Assembly (NCBI GenBank): GCA_000828075.3
Contig: JXCB02000002.1
Location: forward strand, 471,303 to 535,302
DNA: 64,000 bases
Origin: Tolypothrix campylonemoides VB511288
Lineage (GTDB): Bacteria > Cyanobacteriota > Cyanobacteriia > Cyanobacteriales > Nostocaceae
Reading direction: 5' to 3'
The position numbers were made by a program, and so were the translations under genes. This document shows, piece after piece, positions 33,654 through 42,611 of the stretch (the stretch's first letter is position 1; each line of letters starts with the position of its first letter). Below the pieces are notes generated by a model. That model did not search any database, was not told the origin of the DNA, and worked only from the letters and a program-made list of their open reading frames with translations.

Positions 33654-36600
33654 CTAAGAACGCGAAGTCCCGATGTCATCACAAAGGTGGCGACGGTCAT
33701 CTACTTGACTCATACCGTTATTAGGGTTTTTCAGATAGTCATGTAACCACTTGCAACTACGCGCCAGCAAATCATCTAAATCGAGATTCCACAGAATGAC
33801 TGTGCGATCCAGTGGACCACCAGCCGAAGCAATCATCTTGCCGTCAGGGCTGAATACTACGCTATTGACCGCATCCCTATGCCCATAGAGAGTTTTGAGT
33901 AACTGACCCTCTAGATTCCACAGTTTGATGGTTTTGTCGTGACTAGCAGAGGTAATCGTCTTGCCGTTGGGGCTGAATACTACGCTATTGACCCTATCGT
34001 TATGCCCAGAGAGGGTTTGGAGTTCCTTACCTTCAAGATTCCACAGTTTGACGGTTTTGTCAAGACTAGCAGAGGCAATCGTCTTGCCATCGGGGCTGAA
34101 TACTACGCTAGTGACCCAATCGCCATGCCCAGAAAGGGTTTTGAGTAGCTGACCCGACCGATTCCACAGTTTGATGGTTTTGTCGTAACTAGCCGAGGCA
34201 ATCGTCTTGCCGTCCCGGCTGAATACTACGCTATTGATTGTATCGTTATGCCCAGAGAAGGTTTTGAGTTGTTGACCCTCTAGATTCCACAGTTTGATGG
34301 TTTTGTCAACACTAGCAGAGGCAATCGTCTTGCCATCCGGGCTAAAAACTACGCTAGCAACCTCATCGCCATGCCCAGAGAAGGTATTGAGTAGCTGACC
34401 CTGCACATTCCACATTTTGATAGTTTTGTCAAGACTACCAGAGGCAATCGTCTTATCGTCTGGGCTGAAAGCTACGCTGTAGACCACACCGCCATGCCCA
34501 GAGAGGGTTTTGGGTGCTTTCCCCTCCAGATTCCACAGTTTGATGCTTTTGTCGTAACTAGCAGAGGCAATCGTCTTGCCGTCGGGGCTGAATACTACCC
34601 TCCAGACTGTATCGCCATGCTCAGCAAGGGCTGTGCGTTGTTGACCCTGCAGATTCCACAGTTTGACGGTTTTGTCCCTACTAGCAGAGGCAATCGTGTT
34701 GCCGTCCGGGCTAAAAACGACCCTATTGACATTATCGCCATGCCCAGAGAGGGTTTGGAGTTCCTTACCTTCAAGATTCCACAGTTTGATGCTTTTGTCC
34801 CAACTAGCAGAGGCAATCGTCTTGCCGTCCGGGCTGAAAACTACGCTAGTGACCCTATTGTCATGCCCAGAGAGGGTTTGGAGTTCCTTACCTTCAAGAT
34901 TCCACAGTTTGATGCTTTTGTCGTGACTAGCAGAGGCAATCATGTTGCCGTCGGGGCTGAAAACTACGCTCCAGACAGTATCGTCATGCCCAGAAAGGGT
35001 TTTGAGTAGCTGACCCTCCATTTTCCACAGTTTGACGGTTTTGTCAAGACTAGCAGAGGCAATCGTTTTACCGTCCGGGCTAAAAACTACGCTAGTGACC
35101 CTATCGTCATGCCCAGAAAGGGTTTTAAGTAGTTGACCCGACCGATTCCACAATTTGATGGTTTTGTCCCAACTAGCAGAGGCAATCATCTTGCCATCAG
35201 GGCTGAAAACTACGCTATTGACCTCATAGCCATGCCCAGATAGGGTTTTGAGTAATTGACCCTCTCTATTCCACAGTTTGATGGTTTTATCGTCACTAGC
35301 AGAGGCAATCGTTTTGCCGTCCGGGCTAAACGCTACGCTCCAGACCCTACCATCATGCCCAGAGAGGGTTTTGAGTAGTTGACCCTCTAGATTGCACAGT
35401 TTGATGGTGTTGTCAGAACTAGCCGAGGCAATCGTCTTACCGTCCGGGCTGAAAACTACGCTATTGATTGTATTGCTATGCCCTGACAAGCTATTATACT
35501 CTTGCACTCCGTAAAATGCCTGCTGTAGCGTCCCAGTCACAGCCTGCTTCAGAGCAACATCTTGTTCCAAGTTTGCCTTTTGCAGTTGTTTGTATGCCTG
35601 CAAAGCCTTAATTAAAGCATCCAGCCGATTATTGGAAAGTAGGAGAGCTTCAGAGATTTGAGTTTCGCTGATTAAGCTTTGTTGTTCTGCTTTTCTTGTC
35701 TGTTCTTGCGCTTGTTTTGCCTGAATAAAAGAAAAGACACTCAATCCAGTCAGCACCACAAGGGAGACTGCTGCAACTCTATTGCGCGTTTGAGCAGCTT
35801 TGCGTCTTGCTTCTGATGCTTCGAGTTCTCGCTGTTGACGTTGTTTCTCTTCTTGAACAAGGCGATCGCCTTCTGCTTTGCTCACTTGGATCAATTCCTG
35901 TGCCAGATTCGACAGCAAGCCAAGGTCAGAATAATCCTGGAGGAACGTTTCAGCTTCAGCCAATTTTGCGCCTTGCAGGAGAAAAGCCATGTCTTTTGGC
36001 TTGCCTTTGTTTTTCCACTCTTGGGCAGCTTCCTCAATCTTGCGTTCTCTGCGGATTGCTTCGCGATTTTCGCTCACCCACAGACGCAAAAGCGACCAAT
36101 GGCGAATCAGGGCTTCATGGGCGACATCTACCACCGTCACCGTCTCATCACCTTCTCCCTCTCCCCGCACTCTCAGTTCAGAAGTGACCACCAATCGGGC
36201 ATCTACCAACTTCTGCAGGACTTGTTCTACCACTGCTGCCGATTGCTGCTGGTGGATGAAATCCGTTTTGAACACTTGCCTGCGAGTATCTTCGGTTCCT
36301 TCCCCGAGTTGCGTCAACTCCAAAAAAATTCGCTTGGCTGTTCGCCGTTCCTCCGCAGACAAGGATTGATAAACTTCGTCGGCTCGCTTTTGCAGCGTCC
36401 CCTTCACCCCACCCAGTCGGGTATACTCTGCCAGCATCAACCGATCCACTTGGCGCTGTTCCCACAGTTCTCTCAGGGTGTACTGCAACAAAGGCAAACT
36501 GCCCGGTCCTTCTACATCGTTCAGCATTTGGGCGACGAGTTCCCGCTCGATTTCCAAACCTACTTTTCTGGCTGGTTCGGTAATCGCTTGCTCCAATTCC

Positions 36601-38036
36601 TCCCGAGTCATCGGCTTTACCGTCACCAGATGCTCTTGTATTTTGCTAGCGAGTCCGGCATAATCTTGTTCAGCACATTTGCCAAAGAAATCTGCCCGCA
36701 TGGTGACAATCAGGCAGAGTTGATTGTTTGTGATCTCCAAAGCCCCGAGCAAACACTCGAGAAACTGTTGTCGTTCTGTTTGATTCTGACACAGGGTAAA
36801 AACTTCTTCAAACTGGTCTACCACCAGCACCAAGCGTCTGTCTTTAGCGGTTGTCCGGACAAGGTTTTTTAAACCCACCGCCCCTTGATCAATCGAATTC
36901 TTGGCATTCGTAAGCCGGAGTTGCAGGTAAGTGTTGAAGCTTTCGTCCTTGGCAAAAGCCATTGTTAAATTTTCCAGGGGATGTTCACCAGGTCGAAAAA
37001 TCTTAATAATCCATTGCTCACTTCCTCCCAATCTTTGCCCTAGCTTCAACTCATGCAGCAACCCAGCCCTGACAACGGAAGATTTGCCACTACCTGATGC
37101 TCCCAGTACAGCCAGGAAATTACCTTCGCGCACGTTTTCCAACAATTCGTCAGTCAGTTCCGTCCGCCCATAGAAATATTTGGGGTCTTCCTGATTAAAA
37201 TCAAAGAAGCTCAGCCCTTTGTAAGGACAGACACCCGCCATCAGCACAGCACGGTTAATCTTTTCTTTTTTACCAGTGAGAATAATCTCGCCGCCCATGT
37301 TGTGAAAAAGGGGACGCTGGCGCGATGTTTGCAACTGCTTGTTGATGAAATCCACCAAGCTGTAGTTTGTCACCCAGCCATCAGGATGCTGTTCCGGGTT
37401 CAAAGCGGGTAATAAAGCACCCGTAAGCACGCCATGATTGCCGGTCAATTCCTCAAAAGCCACTTCAAACTCGCGAGAGGCTGCAATCAAACACCTGTCA
37501 CGAGCAACACCTAAGTTTCCGGGATCGGCTTCTTCAAAATTGAGCAGTTCCCCGCTATAGCAGCAATCGAGCCAAACAATCTGCTGTCGTACCCCACTTT
37601 TCTGCAACAGTTCGCGCAACCACCGCAAAGAAACGCCCCAGTTTCCCTTTTTGGGATTTGCATCGCTGGTTGCTAAAAAGCCTTCTGTCACTCCCCCCTG
37701 CTCTTTTCGCAACCCATGACCTGCAAAAAACAGCAATGCCGTGTCGGGTATACTGAATCCTGGAGGATTGAATAACTCAGCGATCGCCGCTTCCAAAACT
37801 GGTACCGTCACCAAATTTTCTGGTGTTGGGTTGGCATCGACTCCCCGATATCCTTGTTGATGGTACACCTCCGGCAAGCGTCGCACTCGGAAATTTCCGT
37901 ATTTTTCCAGCATTTGAGCAATTTCTTCTGCATCTGTTGCTGGTTTTTTTAGATGTTGCGGTTTCCTCGTTTTTTCATGCCTGAGTAAAGAATAACAATT
38001 TATTCCTACGACCAAGGCTTCTCTGCGTTCTGTCAT
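33654..38036 (-). CDS. Caspase-like protease / nSTAND NTPase / WD40 protein
   Basis: About 1460 residues from the ATG at 38036 (MTERREALVVGINCY); a TTG 18 bp upstream is less likely. Residues about 8-250 form a caspase-fold (peptidase C14) domain with His107 in FFAGHG and Cys159 in DCCYSG, the catalytic dyad. Residues about 280-700 form an nSTAND-type NTPase: CPYKGLSFFDF, FYGRTELTDEL, Walker A GASGSGKSS (Lys318), Walker B RLVLVVDQFEEVFT. Residues about 705-830 hold a coiled coil and one hydrophobic helix (VAAVSLVVLTGLSVFSF). Residues about 850-1420 are 14 WD40 repeats, enough for two seven-bladed propellers. Such proteins are read as signal-gated proteases, with WD40 as sensor, STAND as switch and caspase as effector. 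Divergent from a two-gene plus-strand unit 83 bp away. Confidence 0.93.
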   Translation of the reverse strand: MTERREALVVGINCYSLLRHEKTRKPQHLKKPATDAEEIAQMLEKYGNFRVRRLPEVYHQQGYRGVDANPTPENLVTVPVLEAAIAELFNPPGFSIPDTALLFFAGHGLRKEQGGVTEGFLATSDANPKKGNWGVSLRWLRELLQKSGVRQQIVWLDCCYSGELLNFEEADPGNLGVARDRCLIAASREFEVAFEELTGNHGVLTGALLPALNPEQHPDGWVTNYSLVDFINKQLQTSRQRPLFHNMGGEIILTGKKEKINRAVLMAGVCPYKGLSFFDFNQEDPKYFYGRTELTDELLENVREGNFLAVLGASGSGKSSVVRAGLLHELKLGQRLGGSEQWIIKIFRPGEHPLENLTMAFAKDESFNTYLQLRLTNAKNSIDQGAVGLKNLVRTTAKDRRLVLVVDQFEEVFTLCQNQTERQQFLECLLGALEITNNQLCLIVTMRADFFGKCAEQDYAGLASKIQEHLVTVKPMTREELEQAITEPARKVGLEIERELVAQMLNDVEGPGSLPLLQYTLRELWEQRQVDRLMLAEYTRLGGVKGTLQKRADEVYQSLSAEERRTAKRIFLELTQLGEGTEDTRRQVFKTDFIHQQQSAAVVEQVLQKLVDARLVVTSELRVRGEGEGDETVTVVDVAHEALIRHWSLLRLWVSENREAIRRERKIEEAAQEWKNKGKPKDMAFLLQGAKLAEAETFLQDYSDLGLLSNLAQELIQVSKAEGDRLVQEEKQRQQRELEASEARRKAAQTRNRVAAVSLVVLTGLSVFSFIQAKQAQEQTRKAEQQSLISETQISEALLLSNNRLDALIKALQAYKQLQKANLEQDVALKQAVTGTLQQAFYGVQEYNSLSGHSNTINSVVFSPDGKTIASASSDNTIKLCNLEGQLLKTLSGHDGRVWSVAFSPDGKTIASASDDKTIKLWNREGQLLKTLSGHGYEVNSVVFSPDGKMIASASWDKTIKLWNRSGQLLKTLSGHDDRVTSVVFSPDGKTIASASLDKTVKLWKMEGQLLKTLSGHDDTVWSVVFSPDGNMIASASHDKSIKLWNLEGKELQTLSGHDNRVTSVVFSPDGKTIASASWDKSIKLWNLEGKELQTLSGHGDNVNRVVFSPDGNTIASASRDKTVKLWNLQGQQRTALAEHGDTVWRVVFSPDGKTIASASYDKSIKLWNLEGKAPKTLSGHGGVVYSVAFSPDDKTIASGSLDKTIKMWNVQGQLLNTFSGHGDEVASVVFSPDGKTIASASVDKTIKLWNLEGQQLKTFSGHNDTINSVVFSRDGKTIASASYDKTIKLWNRSGQLLKTLSGHGDWVTSVVFSPDGKTIASASLDKTVKLWNLEGKELQTLSGHNDRVNSVVFSPNGKTITSASHDKTIKLWNLEGQLLKTLYGHRDAVNSVVFSPDGKMIASAGGPLDRTVILWNLDLDDLLARSCKWLHDYLKNPNNGMSQVDDRRHLCDDIGTSRS
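33770..35490. repeat. 14 tandem 123-bp units encoding WD40 repeats
   Basis: Each unit encodes 41 residues (LSGHxxxVxSVVFSPDGKTI, ASASxDKTIKLWN, then LEGQLLKT). DNA identity between units is very high over long blocks. Differences fall mainly at the three residues after the Gly-His, one residue two positions on, and the residue before the Asp of the WD dyad. Frame is preserved throughout. Confidence 0.93.
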
Positions 38037-38119
38037 TCCATTGCACCATCTCAAGAAGTCTCTGGAAAGCTGCGGGCATGAGTTGTATTTTATCTTGATA
38101 TTAAGTTATAGATGCTTTT

Positions 38120-38587
38120 ATGACTGTACCAATCAACAAGACTTTACTTGCTCTGTCGCTAGCTTTGAAAGATTTAGAAGCTCCCCTGAGTGAAAATGAA
38201 CAACAAGCCTTTAGAGATGCTGCTAACCAACTGCAACTCGACTCCAATAATTGGGAGGACTATGAACCAGACTTACTGCAAGTCATTGCGGCAAACCTCA
38301 GCTTGAATCAATTGTATCAAACCGCTAAATCTCAACTGGATGCCCTCAACGGGGAGATTCCGTTTAATTTACTGCCTACCCAAGCTGAACTACAACAAGC
38401 ATTACCAGAGATTCCACAGCTGAGCACACGAGGTTTTGCTCCACAAAACAATGACGATGACAGCAATGAAATCAACAACATACTTATCAACATCTTAGCA
38501 ACTTCCAACCCCCCAGAAACTGTCAAAAAACTCAGCCGTTTTGAACAATTACAACAATTTCTGCAAAATTCCCTCAAAAGGAAATAA
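38120..38587 (+). CDS. Small helical protein of unknown function, first of the divergent pair
   Basis: A 155-residue protein from the ATG at 38120. No family was recognised. It looks soluble and mostly helical (LALSLALKDLEAPLSENEQQ; then QAFRDAANQLQL), with a polar Asn/Asp linker (QNNDDDSNEINN) in the middle and a helical, basic end (SRFEQLQQFLQNSLKRK). The size and helical nature would suit an adaptor. The next gene starts about 116 bp downstream on the same strand. It is divergent from the caspase-STAND-WD40 gene across 83 bp and likely shares its promoter region. A functional link is inferred from position only. Confidence 0.7.
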   Translation: MTVPINKTLLALSLALKDLEAPLSENEQQAFRDAANQLQLDSNNWEDYEPDLLQVIAANLSLNQLYQTAKSQLDALNGEIPFNLLPTQAELQQALPEIPQLSTRGFAPQNNDDDSNEINNILINILATSNPPETVKKLSRFEQLQQFLQNSLKRK

Positions 38588-38703
38588 AATATTTCTTCTT
38601 AGCTCCCTTGTCCCCTTTTCCAAGGCAGGTATCGCAGGCGAGGGGATGGGGGACTGTGTGTTTTTGTGCCTAAGTCTTGCTCAGTGGAAAACCTAAAATA
38701 TTC

Positions 38704-40101
38704 ATGAATGGCATCATCTTTCCTACCCTCGACCTCTTCCTCTACGATCTGAGAAATGGCTTAGGCGATAGTCAAGAAGAGATTGATCGAAATCGAGCTT
38801 ATTTTCAGAAGAAACTGCCAGAAACCGTTCACCCATTCCTATTTCAAAGCGATACCCATTTTGAAGACGAATATGTTGAACTTTTAGCCAAGCCAAATAT
38901 CAAAGGTTTTGAAACGAAAAGTGAACCTTACCCATTCCAAGGCTATTACTATCCTGTACGCCTCAGTGATGTTTATAGCTTGGTACTAGACTGTTCAGTA
39001 AACAATCAAATCGAGCCTCAACCCGCTCAATGCTTTCAAGAACTCAAAGCCGAAATTGAGCGAAGATTAAACGGTCAAACTGCCAACATTGGTCAAACTT
39101 GGATGGTTTCTGGCTGGCTACCTCAAAAAGAAGTAAACACAGAAGTAAACAGCCCTGAAGATATCGCCAAAGCCTGCTACAAAGCGTTAATGCCCGATTC
39201 AAATTGGGAACAGGACATTGAAGGACAAGGGAAGTTTCTCGGCGCAACCATCTTTGAACTCTCGCGCTATCGCTTGGTGATGCACGAACAAACCTTATCT
39301 CCAGAAACTATCGAAAAAATCCAAGAGAATCAGCACGTTATTATTATCCTTTATCCCAATAAAGCAACAGCGGAAAAATCTGCTCGCTTTTATTCGGACT
39401 GGTTGCGGTTATTTTGCTATCGCCACAAAATACTCTGGGCTTACGGTCAGAGTAGATTCCTCAAACAAACCATTAAGAATTACTTTACAGCAATCGAAGA
39501 AGATAGACAATCCATTCATCCAAATCAGTCTAAATATCGAGAATTAGAACGATTCAGTAAAATTTTGATACGGGTGCAGGATACTCTGAATAACTATACG
39601 ATTGACTTAAATAAACTTAGCTTTCAAAGCAGCACTCTTGACATCAATTTAAGCAATTATAAAAAACGTCTAGAACGAATTGAAAAAAAATCCGAAAGCG
39701 AACTGAAGTTTCTTGAGGAATTTGCCAAGTTAGTCGAGGAGAAATACCAGCACCAGATGACCAAAGACTCAGAAAATCTGGAGCGAGGGTTGAAATTACT
39801 AGAGAATACCACAAACGCCGTTCGCAGCCGCATCGAAGTTGCCAAAGCCGAACGCGATCGCAACTTCCAAGACACCTTCGCTGTTATCGCTGTAGGATGG
39901 AGTGTCGGCTCCTTCGTTAAATCTCTGAACAAACTAGGTGAAGATAAGAAAGATCCCCTCAGAGTTATCCTCGACAAGTCTCCACTCATCCCAGATCCCT
40001 GGATACAGCCTGGAACCCAACTAACATACACCTTGATTGTTGCGATCGCAGCAGCAGCGTTGACTTGGCTAGTGAGGTGGTTATGGAGGCGTTCTCGTTA
40101 A
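38704..40101 (+). CDS. Coiled-coil protein with C-terminal membrane anchor, second of the divergent pair
   Basis: About 465 residues from the ATG at 38704 (MNGIIFPTLDLFLYDLRNGL); an in-frame TTG at 38677 is an alternative. No family was recognised. The N-terminal 250 residues form a mixed alpha/beta globular region (YPFQGYYYPVRLSDVYSLVL, VIIILYPNKATAEKSARFYS). Residues about 270-390 are strongly coiled-coil (YKKRLERIEKKSESELKFLE). The end has a weak hydrophobic stretch (FAVIAVGWSVGSF) and a clear membrane helix (YTLIVAIAAAALTWLVRWLW) with a basic tail. The layout of long helices leading into terminal membrane segments recalls CorA-type channels, but no GMN motif was seen. A terminator-like hairpin follows 10 bp after the stop. 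A membrane effector for the neighbouring caspase system is a hypothesis. Confidence 0.7.
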   Translation: MNGIIFPTLDLFLYDLRNGLGDSQEEIDRNRAYFQKKLPETVHPFLFQSDTHFEDEYVELLAKPNIKGFETKSEPYPFQGYYYPVRLSDVYSLVLDCSVNNQIEPQPAQCFQELKAEIERRLNGQTANIGQTWMVSGWLPQKEVNTEVNSPEDIAKACYKALMPDSNWEQDIEGQGKFLGATIFELSRYRLVMHEQTLSPETIEKIQENQHVIIILYPNKATAEKSARFYSDWLRLFCYRHKILWAYGQSRFLKQTIKNYFTAIEEDRQSIHPNQSKYRELERFSKILIRVQDTLNNYTIDLNKLSFQSSTLDINLSNYKKRLERIEKKSESELKFLEEFAKLVEEKYQHQMTKDSENLERGLKLLENTTNAVRSRIEVAKAERDRNFQDTFAVIAVGWSVGSFVKSLNKLGEDKKDPLRVILDKSPLIPDPWIQPGTQLTYTLIVAIAAAALTWLVRWLWRRSR

Positions 40102-40111
40102 AGATATTTTG

Positions 40112-40172
40112 AACCACAGATGTAGACGCCGGAGGCGGTGTCCTCATCTGTGTGCATCTGTGGTTTTTTTTC
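40112..40172 (+). terminator. Hairpin with T-run after the membrane-anchored coiled-coil gene
   Basis: AACCACAGATG and CATCTGTGGTT form a perfect 11-bp stem around a 32-base loop, followed by eight T. It begins 10 bp after the stop codon. The ACCACAGATG sequence is also a common repeat end in these genomes. Confidence 0.6.
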
Positions 40173-40226
40173 AGAAACATTGACTTTTTGCATTCTTGTT
40201 TAATCTACTCTTCAACAACCTACCGC

Positions 40227-40387
40227 TATAGCAGTCCTAAACCATAAGCCCTTCGGGCACACTACGCGTTGGCGCAGCCTGTCCGCAGGACTTACGTGAA
40301 ACTCTCTCTTTTCCTCCTCTGCGTCCTCTGCGCCTCTGCGGTTAATTCAATCAAAACCTTTTTCACAAATCATCTAGGATTGCTATA
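40227..40387. mobile_element. MITE-like element with TATAGCAGTCCTA ends
   Basis: Inverted ends TATAGCAGTCCTA and TAGGATTGCTATA match with one mismatch over 13 bp, enclosing 161 bp with GC-rich palindromic repeats and no gene. No target duplication was recognised. Confidence 0.6.
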
Positions 40388-40730
40388 TAAATATCTCTGG
40401 GAAGCTATAAAAGATGCTTTTATTGTTAAAAAAGTGAGAAGAGAAAAGCGAACGAAACAAGAAAGGGAAAAGAAAGAAGCAAGAGTACATTGAAAATAAA
40501 AGATTTTTAAAAGAGAAATCTACTTTGCGTGACTATCGTGAAGGGTGTAGAGAAATATCGCATAGGAGGTGTGGTATTCTGCCCTCATTAACTGTTGACT
40601 TATAAAAAAATCAAGCTATGTCCTGATTCATTGGAAAAATGTTAAATCAAGACAAAATAGCAATAAATTTTATTAAAAATTTTATTAAAATAGATATAGG
40701 TAAAGAATGTAAAATTACCAAACACTGGTT

Positions 40731-42608
40731 GTGACAACATCTGCTCAAACCGTACCACTTGTTAAAGAACCTGAACGCCTAGAAAGCCGACTACAAGAAA
40801 TTCCGCCGGAACCGGGAGTTTATTTGATGCGAGATGGCAGCGATCGCATCATATATATAGGCAAATCGCGCAAATTGCGATCGCGCGTTCGTTCTTATTT
40901 CCGAGACTCCCAAAGACTCAGCGAACGTATCGCCACAATGGTTAAGCAGGTGACAGAAATCGAATTTATTGTCACCGATACCGAAACAGAAGCTTTGGCG
41001 CTGGAAGCTAATCTGATCAAGCAGCACCAGCCATACTTCAACGTCCTACTTAAAGACGATAAAAAATATCCTTACGTCTGTATTACTTGGTCAGAAGATT
41101 ATCCACGTATTTTTATTACTCGTAAACGTCAACTAGGTAAAGAAAAAGATAAATTCTACGGACCTTATACCGATTCTCGCCTACTGCGAGAGATATTGCG
41201 CTTGTGCAAGCGTATCTTTCCTTTGCGACAACGTCCTCAACCGTTATTTAAAGACCGTCCTTGTTTAAATTACGATTTGGGACGGTGTCCGGGTGTCTGT
41301 CAAAAGTTGATTTCACCAGAAGAATACCGCAAAATCGTCCAAAAAATAGCGATGGTTTTCCAAGGTCGAAGTCAGGAACTCATAGATATCCTAACCGAGC
41401 AAATGCACAAATCAGCAGAAGCACTAAACTTTGAGTCAGCAGCACGGATTCGTGACCAAATTGCTGGGTTAAAGTCGCTCAATGCTGACCAAAAAGTGTC
41501 TTTACCAGATGATACAGTTTCCCGTGATGCGATCGCCCTCTTCTCGGACGAACAACTCGCCTGCATTCAATTATTCCAGATTCGCGCTGGGCAATTGGTA
41601 GGACGCCTTGCTTTCGTCGCAGATGCTCATGCTGAACCTGGTGCTATCTTACAACGGGTTTTGGAAGAACATTATCAAACTGCTGACTCGGTAGAAATTC
41701 CCACAGAAATTCTGGTACAGCACGAATTGCCAGATGCGGAGATATTAGCGGATGTCTTGACTGGGCGCAAGGGACGAAAAGTAACGATTTTGGCACCCCA
41801 GCGACAAACTAAGGCAGAATTAATTGAGATGGTGGAACGTAATGCTCAATACGAATTGCAACGAATGCAAAAATTGGGCGATCGCAACCAACAAGCAATG
41901 CAAGATTTAGCCGCGATCGTCGATTTACCCGAGTTACCCCACCGGATCGAAGGTTACGACATTTCCCATATCCAAGGGTCAAATGCAGTCGCTTCCCAAG
42001 TCGTGTTTATTGACGGTTTACCCGCCAAGCAGCACTATCGCCACTACAAAATCAAAAATCCCACAGTCACAACAGGACACTCAGACGATTTTGCCAGTCT
42101 TGCGGAAGTTATTGGGCGTCGCTTTCGCAAATATGCCGAAGATCCGCAACTACCCAGAGTAGGAAATCCCGATTGGCCTGACCTTGTCATGATAGATGGT
42201 GGTAAAGGTCAGTTGTCATCTGTTGTCGCAGTCTTGCAAGAAATGAATTTACTGGAAGATTTGCGAGTTGTGAGTTTGGCAAAACGCCGAGAAGAAATCT
42301 TTTTACCAGGAGAGTCCGAACCGCTAGAAACTGACGCAGAACAACCCGGAGTGCAACTTTTGCGGCGCTTGCGAGATGAGGCGCATCGGTTCGCCGTGAG
42401 CTTTCACAGACAGCAGCGCAGTGATAAATTAAAGCGATCGCGTTTAGATGAAATTTCTGGTTTGGGACACCATCGACAAAAGCAGCTTTTAGGGCATTTT
42501 CGCTCTGTTGATTATATTCGGCAAGCAACTCCCGCACAAATCGCTGAAGTTCCGGGTATTGGTCCACGTTTAGCTCAAGAAATCTACGATTATTTCCATC
42601 CGTCTTGA
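40731..42608 (+). CDS. uvrC: Excinuclease ABC subunit C
   Basis: A 625-residue nucleotide excision repair nuclease, starting at GTG. It has the GIY-YIG domain for the 3' incision ([20 protein letters not shown]), a Cys-containing region ([13 protein letters not shown]), the UvrB-binding UVR motif (about 200-240), the RNase H-like C-terminal nuclease domain for the 5' incision ([28 protein letters not shown]), and tandem helix-hairpin-helix motifs at the end ([16 protein letters not shown]). Length is normal. A decayed fragment of this gene lies 1.9 kb downstream (44189-44308). Confidence 0.97.
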   Translation: MTTSAQTVPLVKEPERLESRLQEIPPEPGVYLMRDGSDRIIYIGKSRKLRSRVRSYFRDSQRLSERIATMVKQVTEIEFIVTDTETEALALEANLIKQHQPYFNVLLKDDKKYPYVCITWSEDYPRIFITRKRQLGKEKDKFYGPYTDSRLLREILRLCKRIFPLRQRPQPLFKDRPCLNYDLGRCPGVCQKLISPEEYRKIVQKIAMVFQGRSQELIDILTEQMHKSAEALNFESAARIRDQIAGLKSLNADQKVSLPDDTVSRDAIALFSDEQLACIQLFQIRAGQLVGRLAFVADAHAEPGAILQRVLEEHYQTADSVEIPTEILVQHELPDAEILADVLTGRKGRKVTILAPQRQTKAELIEMVERNAQYELQRMQKLGDRNQQAMQDLAAIVDLPELPHRIEGYDISHIQGSNAVASQVVFIDGLPAKQHYRHYKIKNPTVTTGHSDDFASLAEVIGRRFRKYAEDPQLPRVGNPDWPDLVMIDGGKGQLSSVVAVLQEMNLLEDLRVVSLAKRREEIFLPGESEPLETDAEQPGVQLLRRLRDEAHRFAVSFHRQQRSDKLKRSRLDEISGLGHHRQKQLLGHFRSVDYIRQATPAQIAEVPGIGPRLAQEIYDYFHPS

Positions 42609-42611
42609 GGT

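Larger units (their letters stand above)
40102..40730. other. Gene-free stretch upstream of uvrC
   Basis: Holds a terminator-like hairpin (40112-40172) and an inverted-repeat element (40227-40387). The remaining A/T-rich part before uvrC has no recognisable gene. Confidence 0.6.

Noticed and set aside
33770-35490. Regular 123-bp periodicity considered as a CRISPR-like array
   Set aside because: Units are contiguous, have no spacers and translate as WD40 repeats on the minus strand.
35835-36872. Open frame of 345 codons on the plus strand
   Set aside because: It is antisense to the STAND domain of the caspase-WD40 gene, whose coding sense is certain from motifs; the composition is that of a shadow frame.
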